The notes beneath the pieces were generated by a model that made no database searches, was not told the DNA's origin, and was given only the letters and a program-made list of their open reading frames with translations. From Whitmania pigra (taxonomy: Eukaryota > Annelida > Clitellata > Hirudinida > Haemopidae): 64,000 nt of DNA. The position numbers and the translations under genes were made by a program. Positions 47,103 to 64,000 of the stretch are shown here, piece by piece; position 1 is the first letter of the stretch, and each line of letters starts with the position of its first letter. Where the stretch lies: NCBI GenBank assembly GCA_021613335.1, contig JAJTWR010000413.1, positions 247,501-311,500 of the forward strand. The letters run 5' to 3'.

Positions 47103-48992
47103 TCAAAATCCATTTCTAGTTGAAGAAGTTTGGAAAAGAATGGCACTTTCGTTGGGTCTTTCTTTGGTGGTGGCCCTTCGAACGGACCTGTTTGCGTGGG
47201 TACTCCTTCTTGAATGAAGATTTATGGTTCGCGAGAAGAACATTTTCCAAGTTTGAACAGTTTTCGGTGACCAAATCCAGACTCCGCTAGCAGTTCCGAT
47301 GATGAGAAACATGAAAATTTTCAGAACTTGAATCTCTAACGAGGGTATTGATCGGGGCAACGAACAATCTACGAGCTTGGAAGATCTGTCCAGGTGAAGG
47401 CATGGTGTGGCGTACGAGATGACCTTCCACTTATCCTGGTTGGAGCGCTCGTATAAAAGACAGCCGACCAGGCAAGTGACAGGAGCAGTATAAAGGATTG
47501 AGAAGACTCCGATCTTGATCATTAAATTCTCGAACTTTTTCAGATCAGCACCTCCGTCCAGTTTGAGATCACTTCTTATTCTGAACATGGCAAAGAACCC
47601 TGCTATGATAAAGACCGAGCCTACAGCCAGGTAACATATCAGCGGACTGATGACAAAAGCCAGAGACGAGGCTGGATTTTGGTTTCCGACGAAGCACAAC
47701 CCCGTCAACTCATCTCCGTCGACCCTTCTCAAGATCAACACGATGATCGTTTTGACAGCTGGAAAAGTCCAAGCAACAACGTGGAAATAAGTGCTCAGAC
47801 CCTGGATTGCCTCCCTACCCCATTTCCGACCCGCTGACAGATAGAACGTGAATGTCAGGATTACCCACCAGATGCAACTCGCCATGCCGAAGAAGTAGAG
47901 AAGAAGAAAAACAACAATGCAGACTATATTTTCCAGACCGTCTTGAATCAAGTAACTCACCCCTGGTCTTAACTGGTCGCACGAGACTGATTCTGCGCCG
48001 AAGAGAATCCTCAATATGTAAGCGCTGGAGTAGACGAGACAGCAAGCAGAGAGGAAGATGATGGGTCTCTCCGGATATTTAAATCTGGAATTATCCATGA
48101 GGAAGGTCAAGAAAGTGAGACTGGTCGAAACAAAGCAGAATATCGACCAAATGATCATCCAAACTTCCGCGAACTGCTTGTCGTCTGCTTTAAACATGAC
48201 GTCGGCGAGGCAGCGGGGAGCGCAGGAATCGTTAACTTTTCGCGTCATTGCTTTGCCGACGTCGACGTATCTCTGGGGACACTGTACGTCGTGAGGGTGT
48301 AGTTTAAAAACCGAGGCTGAAGCGGGAACTGAAGAGGTGACGACAGAAGGGTGTTTTGGTGATTTGTGACGATTACCTAATGGCGGCGTGGGGCTAAAGT
48401 GGTGGTTTTGATGTTTGAGAGCTTCCAGTAAACGCATTATGTTTCCGTTAGTACCGACCGAGTTGGCCAGACCGACGTCTTCTACGTGGTTGTTCTGTCG
48501 ACCGTCGTAACTGCTGTCGTAAGAATCGTGATCGCCCGGAGGTTCGATGCAAAGGACTGAACTTCTTTCTCCTTTCTCTGGCAGATTGCCGCAATCCAAA
48601 ACCGCGGGCCACTGAAAATCCACCTGCCTCAGGAGAGGTTCGCACTTTTCCTTCACTCTAAGGCACATCGACCTGCAGGCTGGAATGACGAGGGTCTCGT
48701 CGATTTGTTCAGTGCACATCGGAGCGTACAGAGAGCAGAGAAAAAACTTGAGCCACGGAGAACATCCGGTCTGAATGAGTGGGATGAATTCGTGAACCTG
48801 GAGTTCGGCGTCTTTCTGATTTGTTTGACCGACCAGGTTGGGCATGAGGGTGAGGTTATATTTCATCGTGGCGCACAGCGGTATGGTTATCTTCTCGCAC
48901 TTCTTGGAGTCGGCATCCATTTGATACCCTTCTGCTCCGTTGAGAGACAATAGCGCAATCGCGACAACGAAGCGATATCTTACCGGCGACAT
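47103..48992 (-). CDS. Frizzled-class Wnt receptor, Frizzled-4-like
   Basis: Uninterrupted 629-codon frame with a true ATG. Signal peptide 1-22. The cysteine-rich Wnt-binding domain runs from 32 to 148 with all ten cysteines (32, 40, 77, 86, 93, 106, 110, 117, 134, 148). A long Asn/His/Ser/Pro linker spans about 154-235. Seven membrane segments lie between about 277 and 574. The Dishevelled-binding KTxxxW motif is KTVQTW at 577-582. DAELQ, FIPLIQTGCS, MCTEQI, CEPLL, VDGDELTGLCFVGNQN and LMIKIGVFSILYT favour the Frizzled-4 subfamily, although the last residues (NGF) lack the vertebrate PDZ-binding end. It signals in Wnt pathways at the plasma membrane. Intronless, unlike its neighbours. Confidence 0.96.
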   Translation of the reverse strand: MSPVRYRFVVAIALLSLNGAEGYQMDADSKKCEKITIPLCATMKYNLTLMPNLVGQTNQKDAELQVHEFIPLIQTGCSPWLKFFLCSLYAPMCTEQIDETLVIPACRSMCLRVKEKCEPLLRQVDFQWPAVLDCGNLPEKGERSSVLCIEPPGDHDSYDSSYDGRQNNHVEDVGLANSVGTNGNIMRLLEALKHQNHHFSPTPPLGNRHKSPKHPSVVTSSVPASASVFKLHPHDVQCPQRYVDVGKAMTRKVNDSCAPRCLADVMFKADDKQFAEVWMIIWSIFCFVSTSLTFLTFLMDNSRFKYPERPIIFLSACCLVYSSAYILRILFGAESVSCDQLRPGVSYLIQDGLENIVCIVVFLLLYFFGMASCIWWVILTFTFYLSAGRKWGREAIQGLSTYFHVVAWTFPAVKTIIVLILRRVDGDELTGLCFVGNQNPASSLAFVISPLICYLAVGSVFIIAGFFAMFRIRSDLKLDGGADLKKFENLMIKIGVFSILYTAPVTCLVGCLLYERSNQDKWKVISYATPCLHLDRSSKLVDCSLPRSIPSLEIQVLKIFMFLIIGTASGVWIWSPKTVQTWKMFFSRTINLHSRRSTHANRSVRRATTKERPNESAILFQTSSTRNGF

Positions 48993-50027
48993 GATTGTTC
49001 TCTACTTTAAGATTAATCGATTTAATACGATATTGGAATAAAGCGTTAAAAATCATGGAAAACTGAAACTCAACTTCAACTTGTCACGAGAGCCAACGAT
49101 CTTCCAGATGTTATCGCTTTATCGCAAGAAGAAGAAGAAGTTTTTTGCGTTCGATTTCGAAACAACTAAGTTCCTACTGAACAGTAGTCCGGGACAGTAG
49201 CAAAGACAAGGCCGAGCACAATAGAGGAGAGATTACGAGGAAAAAGAGAGACGATAAAAATTCAAATCCACTAGCCTGCAGTTCATTCAAAATGAGAGCC
49301 AATTCGTCAACGTAGCAGATGATATAGGCTGGCGGTACTCTCACGCATAACAATGCATGGCCCTTCTCGATTGATGGGAGATCTCCTTCGCTTCTTCCTA
49401 CGTGCGTGTTCCTACTTTTTGATCATCCACACGTGTGCGTGTGTGCGTGCATGTATTTTATTACACACGTGCTTTCACAGTTCTCTTAACTCACGTGTAA
49501 ATCCTGAGTACATCTTGTGGAAAAGTTATGTAAATAATAATAATAATAAATGAATAAGTTAATATTATTTAGTGATTCATCATACTACAAGTAAATAAGG
49601 TATGGATAGTATAAAAAAGGCGATTCGGAATTTGACGGAACAACATCGTCGGAAAATGTGTGGAGAGTTTGAAGCATATTGTCACAAGAAAATAAATTAT
49701 TATTGATGATAATTATTTAAAATAAAACAAAGAGTGAAGATTTTAAAACTTCCCAAAAGAAATCTTTCAATTTATTTTTTTCCATTAATGGAGACTGAAC
49801 ATTAAAATAACTTTCAAATGAATCCATAGTCACCATGGATTGATTACATAATCAAGGGATGATGGCTTTATCAAGTCCTTCTTTGACTTCCTCGATTGAT
49901 TTGCTTATTTTCATTCAACGGTTTGTCAGATTTCCTGATTAAGTCATTAGTTAGGAACTTTATCGATTTTGCTGCTAATTCAACCTTCCTATTATTATTA
50001 ATATTACTAATTATTATCATTATTAGT

Positions 50028-50225
<198 letters not shown>

Positions 50226-50569
50226 CACCACAATACCCCCCAAGAACTCAGCCGTCAGCATCAGCGGCACCACTAAGGTGTATTCTCGATCTTCATCAAT
50301 CCCGACGAAAACTTAGCATCTTCAATTGGAACCAAAACAGCGAAACTTGGAAAAACCATCTGAAGTTCATTATGGAAGATGAACTCCTCAAAACTTACCT
50401 TTCCTCGAAAATTCCAACAGATTCCTTAGCCATGACAGCATTTTAATCAGCAATGCGTTTTGTTTCTTTGGTAGATGGCGCTTTTCAAGAAGAATTATTT
50501 CATCAAATTACAAGCATATTCCCGGTGACAATTTTCTGTTTAAACGCTACTGGTCATCATCTTGTTAAA

Positions 50570-50670
50570 TCATTTAATCATTAAACCATTTAATCAGTAA
50601 ATCATTTAATCATTAAATCATTAAATCATTAAATCATTGAATCATTTAATCAGTAAATCATTAAATCAAC
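50570..50670. repeat. 8-10-bp repeat (ATTTAATC / ATTAAATC)
   Basis: Imperfect tandem array of TTAATCATTAAATCATT-type units. Confidence 0.85.
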
Positions 50671-51272
50671 AACGTCAATCAAAAACAAACGTCCGACAAG
50701 TAGCAGACAGAAGAATAGAGAAACTGAAATCTTGGAAAAAACTGAAAATGTTTGACAAATAATCGAAACGGCAAAGCACAAAACTGCAAAAACATCGAAT
50801 TGGCTCCAGGCAAATTGTTCTGTTAAATCTCATCATGGAAAGCGATTGCAATCTAAATCTGTTTTCACTTTTAATCGTTCGCTCACGAGGGTCCTGCAAC
50901 ACTTAACTGAAAAATAAGTTTATGATCCTGATAATGATATCGAAATCTCTAATGTTATTAAATTACATCTCCGACGAAAGATTGAGTTCATATTTGTATA
51001 TTCGAAGCTGTTTTTTCCTCTAATAAAATATCATAATTTACTTCTAAAATCTCGTTAATTTGGGCTTTAGTAACTCCTATCATTAACAATGTTGTTTTTG
51101 CTTTTCCGATTGGACGAAATCCGGTACTAGCATCGTCATCATCACCACCACCATCATCATCAACATTTCATTAGTGAATAATAATGGATTAATAGCGGAA
51201 ACTCTTCGTCAAGAATTGTTAGGATTCCAAAGATGAAGTCGAATATTTTTGGCAGAACTTGAGTGCATGGAT

Positions 51273-51294
51273 GAATGGACGGATGGATGGACGG

Positions 51295-51330
<36 letters not shown>

Positions 51331-51420
51331 ATGGATGGATGGATGGATGGATGGATGGATGGATGGATGGATGGATGGATGGATGGATGGATGGATGGAT
51401 GGATGGATGGATGGATGGAT
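51273..51420. repeat. (GGAT)n tetranucleotide array
   Basis: Starts with three GGATGGATGGAC-type units, then about 28 pure GGAT units. The minus strand reads as HPSI repeats; not coding. Confidence 0.97.
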
Positions 51421-52261
51421 GAAACATGATCTTTTCAGCACCTCTGGAATCACTCTAAACTTTTAACAACAGCTGTATAAATCCAGGTCGCAATTTACAC
51501 CAGCAATAAAATATAATAAGCACCAATAATAAATAAAATATCTACAAAAATGTATTCTGCCAATATAATAATGTAATACAAATTTTATTAAATAATTTTA
51601 TTAAATTAAATTCTAATTTCTCAACGAATAATAAGCTTACCAAAAAAAAAATGTAAGCTCATTATAACAAATCGTCGTCATGACTTTATAACTTTCAAGA
51701 CCCACAATTGTGCCACTCCTAATTAGCCAGGGACTTCCACTTATTACGACGGCTGGAATGATTTATGATTACATTCTTTCAACGCTTCCGTCTTTCTATC
51801 CAGTTATTCGTCCATCCGTCCATCTATCTCACCATTCATCCATGCCACTTTTTGTATCCATCAGTCAATTCTGTAAACAACAGTTTTCGTTTCAATGTGA
51901 GATTTTCTTTTTAATTACAAAATTCAGCTTATTAGTCGTTGTTTCATGTTCTATTTAAAAACCATAAATATAAATTATATTTGAAACCATATTACCAAAT
52001 TGTTTAATATAAACCAATGAATTTATTAAATGTAACAAATAATTCGATATAACAACGGTACAATACAATAAAATATTTATTTTACTAACATAACAATAAT
52101 AACTCTAACATTTTTATTAATTTACTTCACAAATAGAAGGGTTCATTCGTTAATAAATGAAAAATGATATTGTGTTCGGAATAAAACGATTAAAAAATTG
52201 TAAAAAAAAAAATTGTTTTTAAGTAAAAGTGCAGTTTCCAACTTTGAGCAGAAGGAGAATG

Positions 52262-52430
52262 TGAACTATTTATAATTATAATTCATAATACGATTAATTT
52301 AAAATATAAATCATAATTCGATTAATTTAAAATATGCCATGCATTTAACTAAGTTGAACTATTTATAATTATAATTCATAATACGATTAATTCAAACTAT
52401 GCCACGCATTTACCTAAGTTAATTGCAATT
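52262..52430. repeat. Imperfect tandem duplication, roughly 95-100 bp
   Basis: The phrase GAACTATTTATAATTATAAT recurs at about 52263 and 52357, each followed by CGATTAATT and a GCCA(T/C)GCATTTA block. Confidence 0.8.
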
Positions 52431-53215
52431 ATTCTACGTAACTTATGTTTACCATTCGTCTTGGGCCTTTGAGATTATTTGTTATTTTGCTTGAAGTTTT
52501 AATAACATTTCTTTCAATCCATGCATTTGAATTCAAACTACATCGATGAGTCATCGGTAGAAGATTCCAGAAACATGGCTAATCCTGTAGATTCTCATGT
52601 GGTGAATTTCAATCCGTCGTTCAAAAGCTACCTTTATGAATGAAGGTGAATAATTTTGGTGTCTTTGTTTGCTCTAAAATATAATAAAAAAATAATATAA
52701 ATTATAAAATAAAAATTATAATTATCATTCCAGGCATCAATTCTACGAGGGAAGAGTTGGACGGATGAGAAAAGGAGGAAATAATGATGTATTTAGAAAG
52801 TAACTTAGCTTTCGATTAGATAAGACCGAGCGATAAAGCAATGAGGAGATAAACTACAACAGCAAAAAGTGGACCCAAAGAACCGTGCAATTGTTTACTG
52901 CACGTCCATCAACTGAAGGTCATTAAGAAGTCTGAAGTGGAGTTTAAGTCTTTGATGGATGGAAGTCAGATGGTCGTCATCGTCATCATCGCTTGCTAAT
53001 AAACTCTTTCTTCATAAGTTATTTATTATTCTCATCAGCATCATCATTAGTTATTATTCGTTAATGGTAACAGATAAATATAAATTTTTCCAAAACTTAT
53101 TTCTTCATTTTTTTATTTATTTTTAAGAACCCAACAAGCATATCAACGCCAATGAGCACGCGGAAAATGAATGAATACTCCAAACTGAGAAGTTTGAGAC
53201 ATGGAGATCAATTTT

Positions 53216-56145
53216 TCATGCCGAGCTCTCAATGGAGGAAGCTGATTTGCACCGGAAGCGTGACGCGAATCCGATCATGCGTGACTTTGACGTATCGAAC
53301 CGGCGATATCTTGAGAACGACCGGTTCACCTTAGTGACAATGACGTCATTGATAACATTGCGGTGACTCACACTTATACACGTAAACCACTTCGAGAGAC
53401 TTGATTTTTTATTCAATTTTTACGAGTACCAGGCTCCAAATAACTTTAATAAATGAACGATCCAGCATTTGCTGAAAGTATGGAAGCAGATGCCAAAAGT
53501 TTAGGTAGTATTTGCAATTCAATCGCCAGTCTGTTAAGACCATTCGGCCCCTTGGCTAACCAAGATTAAGATTAGGTTTTTACCTAATTTAACCAAGCTA
53601 AAATTTAGCAATATCTTTTTATGCAAACCTAAATTCTCAATCTTGATCTGGCACGTGGGAATCCAGTAGTCTTCCAAGGCCACTGTAGGAAAGCCGTCGA
53701 TCTCGGGTTGAAGTCGAATAAAACAAGAATAAAATAAGTCCTGAAAATTTATACCTCCCGACTGCAGCTGCAATTAAAACACATTCGCTTTCTCTTTATA
53801 GCTTTATATTAATTATACTGAGAAAAGATTAGATCCTCTGAGGATCCATGTCAGAGTATTAAGAAATTACATTTATCACTATAGTTGAGAGAGGTTTCGA
53901 ATGAGACATGAATATAATCATGAAATGAGGCTTGATGATGTTGGCATAGTGCTGGATGTAGGCGTGGTCGGACTATCCTAACCCAGAGGCCCCGTCAATT
54001 AGGAGTCTCCATCTGAGTAAATTCGACTGTGAATTCTGAATATTTGAATAAAAGATGCTGAATACATTTAAGCAATGAGAGCAACATCCATTTACGATTT
54101 CAAAGTTATTTAGGAATAATAAACTTGAAATGGAATGAATTATTAATTGTGATTTTAAACATTTGAACTTTCAAAAGATATTAGCGAAATTATGACTTCG
54201 ATCATTATAAATTCGATCACAAAAGATGACCGACTAAAATTATTAATTAAGAATTTTTAATTTTTAATCGGAATTTCAGATTTACATTCTTAATTCACAA
54301 GTGTAATTATAAACATTTGTTAAGTAGCACAAGTTTATAATATTATTCATCATTTAGACATTGAAATGCGTAGGTCAATTAATTTCTGCACAAATATTTT
54401 AAAAAATTTCTTAAAATATTTCTTTCAAAGGCCAAATTTGGCATTATGGTCATTATAGCTACTGGCAATTTGATGTTTTACTTTGCCTGGCCAGTCTTGC
54501 CAAATTGTTGGTGTAATTCGTTCGGGCGCGTTTTGTAAATAAAGATTCTTGAAATTTGCCCAGTTTCTTTTAAGCAGTGTCATTAATCATATTTTGCATC
54601 AGTTCGCCGCGCATAGTCCGGGCATTTTCTTAAATCTTTGACTTTAATTGCCCAGTTGAGAATGTTTGTTTCAGTTCCGTGAATAGTTGGCCGAGATTGG
54701 TAAGTTGTATTGACTTTGGTTATTATTGCTTCTTTTGCGCAGTGCTTCTGACGTTAAAAGACATGTTAAGGCTTTTGATGAGATTCGATTCTTTTGTGTC
54801 ATTTGGTATTTTTGCGCTTCAGGTTAATTTTAAATCGTCAACAAAAATTTATATTAAAATTTGATTAGATATTCTTTTTAGCAACCTATAAATTTATTTA
54901 TAAATAATTTTAACAAAATGTTTATGAATTCAAGAAAGTTTAACACAGTTCAATCTCTCCCCTGGTTAGCAGTGGGATGACTAACAGACATGCTCATGTA
55001 TGTTGATTATTTTAAAAATCACCTTGTAATTCTTTTGCTATGTATAGGCCTGCGAAATGTAGCCAATATATCTGCTGTGAATGGAGGATATCATAGCTAC
55101 TTATTCATGATTGGGGATAATGTCAGGTGTGACGTAGTCTCATTGTTAGCTGGTATGGTCCTGAATCTTTGGAGATTGAAATTTGGGGATTCGTAAGGGC
55201 ACACCCTTGGATTAAAGTTAAAAAAAAAAGGAAAAATTGGCTGAAGATTGTGGGATTTTTAATTTGTAGTGACTTGATTGGAAGGTGAGATTCTTGAAAG
55301 TGATTTGGGATTGATTTGATCTTGAAATAAATGTTGGGAATGCTTGGCATAGAAAATAAGATTATCACTTAAGAATTTTGCTTGTTATGATGCTTAAGAT
55401 TTATTATTTAGTCATTTAGCAATATCATATTAAGCGATATTGTATTAAGTTTAAACATTCCACCAAATCTTCGCCAAAACTGTTAACTTCGAATCATAGT
55501 TGAATTGGGTATGGCGTTATAAGGTCAACATGGATAACAGACTGTTAACTAATAATAACCAATTATTATTCTTTTTTGTTTATTAAAGGATTTTGGAATA
55601 AGCATTCTTAGAGATTTATTTCATTTTTGGCAAATAAATTGAGATATTTTCTGACAATATTTAAAAAAATGGTTGGTTAAACAGCCACATTTCTTTTAAA
55701 AGCAATTGATTTTTGGTCTGACAATCTTTTGAATTGTTCTAATCTCTTAGTTCTCGAAACTTGTTTTTGTGTAAGAATTATTAATATTTCAGTGTTGTAA
55801 TCATAAAGTGATCCATACCTTATTAAATTGTCAAAATTTTGAGTTGTCAAAATTATACCTTAAAGTCTACAATACCCAAGAGTGGCATGCAACACAATTT
55901 ACACAAACCATAGCAACCAAACAACAATAACACGCTTGCAATTAGAATAATGGTAATGCTAACAAGACAGAGAACAACAAAGCCATATCCTGTAACATAA
56001 CAAGTTACTTATCAATTCAAAATATCTAAAATGCAAGTACTGAGGGAAGAATTGAACTTGTCATACGTGAAATCCAGATCTGCCACATGATCCGCTGAAT
56101 TTCATTTGGTTTGATCAAGTTGACTAACAATTGCAACATTGTCAT
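53216..56145 (-). CDS. Unrecognised small single-pass membrane protein
   Basis: Five-exon model on minus: 56067-56145, 55859-55989, 53629-53740, 53445-53530, 53216-53329. All junctions are GT/AG with agreeing phases (1, 0, 1, 0), giving 173 aa. Exon 1 begins MTMLQLLVNLIKP. Exon 2 encodes a strong membrane helix (GYGFVVLCLVSITIILIASV and on) followed at once by Cys-rich CYGLCKLCC, a typical palmitoylation context. Exon 3 contains FPTVALEDYWIPTCQIKI; exon 4 is aromatic-rich; exon 5 is a Ser/Arg-rich tail ending SSIESSA. Charge after the helix suggests a cytoplasmic C-terminus (inference). I recognise no family. It may start further upstream. The 2.1-kb intron 2 and the lack of homology leave real doubt. 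Confidence 0.45.
53341..53370. promoter_or_regulatory. Perfect CRE palindrome next to an AP-1 consensus
   Basis: TGACGTCA at 53341-53348 and TGACTCA at 53364-53370 lie 15 bp apart, within the last intron of the small membrane-protein model. These are consensus CREB/ATF and AP-1 sites; occupancy is unknown and chance is possible. Confidence 0.3.
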
Positions 56146-57396
56146 TGATAGTATTACTACAACTTTTTGTGTTTATTTCTTTTAAATACAATTATTTATT
56201 TATTAACTTGTTGTCATCGAGGCATGAATCTGTAGCTCTTTAGTTGAATGGAAGGATGCAGACGGATTGAAAATGTTCGTGATTATTTACCCGATCATCT
56301 TACGAATGCAACTTGGCTCAGAGGGCAGCGTGCTTGCGAACGATAAAAGCGTCTGTCGTTACGTGTCGTGCTTGCGCTGCCACAAAGCGCCCTTCGGATG
56401 CGATGCCAAGCAATTTGTAGAAATGGTCGTTAACGTGACAAAGATGAAGGTAATACAAGATACGAGGTACCGCAGGTCTTCGGTACCACGGTAATGTTTT
56501 TAATTATACCCAAACTTTTACGGCTAAGCTTCCGAGAAGAGAAGCAATCGTTACATTTATTGCAGTTTTCTCTGTTGTTTTGCAGTTTTCATAGACAAAC
56601 ATTGTTATGACAGAAAAACAGCAATTAGTCATAATAATAACAATAAATGATTAATAGTGATGATATGATCAGATCATGACAAACAAAACAATACCAAAAG
56701 GTATTATTCAAATATCTTCATTGGTTGACCTACTTCACTGCTGCAGCAGTTTGGTTGGTTATTCTTGGCTCTCACATTGCCTAGTCTCTAGCTGAAAGTT
56801 GGTTGAAGTGCCCTGATCTAAATATTTTGTTGGTACAGCTTAGGTGATCAGCATGTAATCTTAGTACTTGCTGAGGTACTTAAAAATAGTAACTTTATGA
56901 ATTTTGACTATTTGTTTATCAAATCCAGATTCTCTTTTTTCTATAAATTTGTTTGATTTTGCATAATTACTGGATTTGTAATACAAATCATCAATACATT
57001 TCTAGAGCATATAAAAGTTATTAACTTTTTTTAAGCACAATGAATGAGATTGCCAATCAATATAAAAACACCTTATTTTATTTATTTCACAGAAGTTAGA
57101 CTGACTTCAAAAGCCCTGTAAAAGGTAGATCCATTTAGTGACAAATAATACCGGGGTTAAGTGCAGATGTGGCATTGTGACACCCTGGATTTGATTCGTT
57201 CGTAACAACGCAAAACTCTCGAAATAAAAATGAACCTCGCTTGGTAGAGCTCGGAAGCTCTAATTAAAGGCGGATCAACTGGAATAAAGTGACATCGAGA
57301 GGTTCCTCGTCGTCGTCTTCAGACATCCAAAGCAAAATTATCGTCGACGTATTCTTTGGCATCGTCTTGCATCCTGTGTCAGACCGTGCAGTATAA
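56146..57396. other. Intergenic region upstream of PPP1R16-type gene
   Basis: Contains the candidate orphan exon at 56273-56449, then AT-rich spacer. The stretch 57180-57396 is markedly less AT-rich and probably holds promoter and 5' UTR of the gene at 57397. Confidence 0.55.
56273..56449 (+). CDS. Candidate first exon of an unrecognised secreted or Cys-rich protein
   Basis: ATG at 56273 opens a 59-codon frame with a hydrophobic start (MFVIIYPIILRM), then a Cys-rich stretch (VCRYVSCLRCHKAPFGC), ending at a good donor, AAGATGAAG|GTAATA, at 56450. GC content is clearly higher than the flanks, as for true exons here. No downstream partner exon was found, and if the donor is unused the frame stops at 56492-56494. 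It could be a small secreted peptide or chance. Confidence 0.28.
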
Positions 57397-63993
<6,597 letters not shown>

Positions 63994-64000
63994 GTGCGCA

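Noticed and set aside
51160..51453. HPSI-repeat frame on minus, resembling a repeat protein
   Set aside because: GGAT tetranucleotide array; the same pattern appears open in other frames and strand.
52575..52643. 22-codon ORF beginning MANPVDSHVV
   Set aside because: Too short and without partner exons or homology to call.
53152..53334. 60-codon plus-strand frame beginning MSTRKMNEYSK
   Set aside because: Overlaps the last exon of the minus-strand membrane-protein model, which has better splice and phase support; kept only as an alternative.

Overview
This is eukaryotic (metazoan) DNA: AT-rich, with small exons bounded by GT/AG introns, very dense in simple trinucleotide repeats, and carrying clear animal gene families (Frizzled, furin, a TIMAP/MYPT3-type phosphatase subunit, dynein regulatory complex protein 9). 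Antistasin-type domains and the intron-rich, microsatellite-rich style suggest a lophotrochozoan. An annelid, and perhaps a leech such as Helobdella, is my best guess, but this is inference and no species marker was seen.

Layout. (1) 1-11.99 kb: a gene desert dominated by ATT/AAT, CAT/GAT, GATGAC and minisatellite arrays. (2) 11.99-19.34 kb, minus: a 23-exon gene for a single-pass membrane protein of about 795 aa with seven antistasin-like modules, a thyroglobulin type-1 domain, a Ser/Thr/Pro repeat stalk and a short tail; one two-exon module is a recent tandem duplication. (3) 21.1-30.95 kb, minus: four compact genes head to tail, namely DRC9/IQCG, METTL22, Pitchfork (PIFO/CIMAP3) and a divergent protein with Bcl-G (BCL2L14)-like features. 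(4) 32.37-42.4 kb, plus: a furin-type proprotein convertase with 13 shared exons and two homologous, probably mutually exclusive, C-terminal exons. (5) 47.1-49.0 kb, minus: an intronless Frizzled-4-like receptor. (6) 53.2-56.15 kb, minus: a five-exon small membrane protein that I do not recognise. (7) 57.4-63.99 kb, plus: a complete 9-exon PPP1R16 (TIMAP/MYPT3) gene ending in a CaaX box.

Functional themes. DRC9 and Pitchfork are both cilium/flagellum proteins and sit two genes apart. Furin, Frizzled and the antistasin/thyroglobulin protein all act in the secretory pathway or at the cell surface. There is no evidence of an operon.

Exon boundaries were derived by hand from splice consensus, reading-frame phase and family knowledge; intron phases agree throughout the models except where stated. 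No searches or computed alignments were run.
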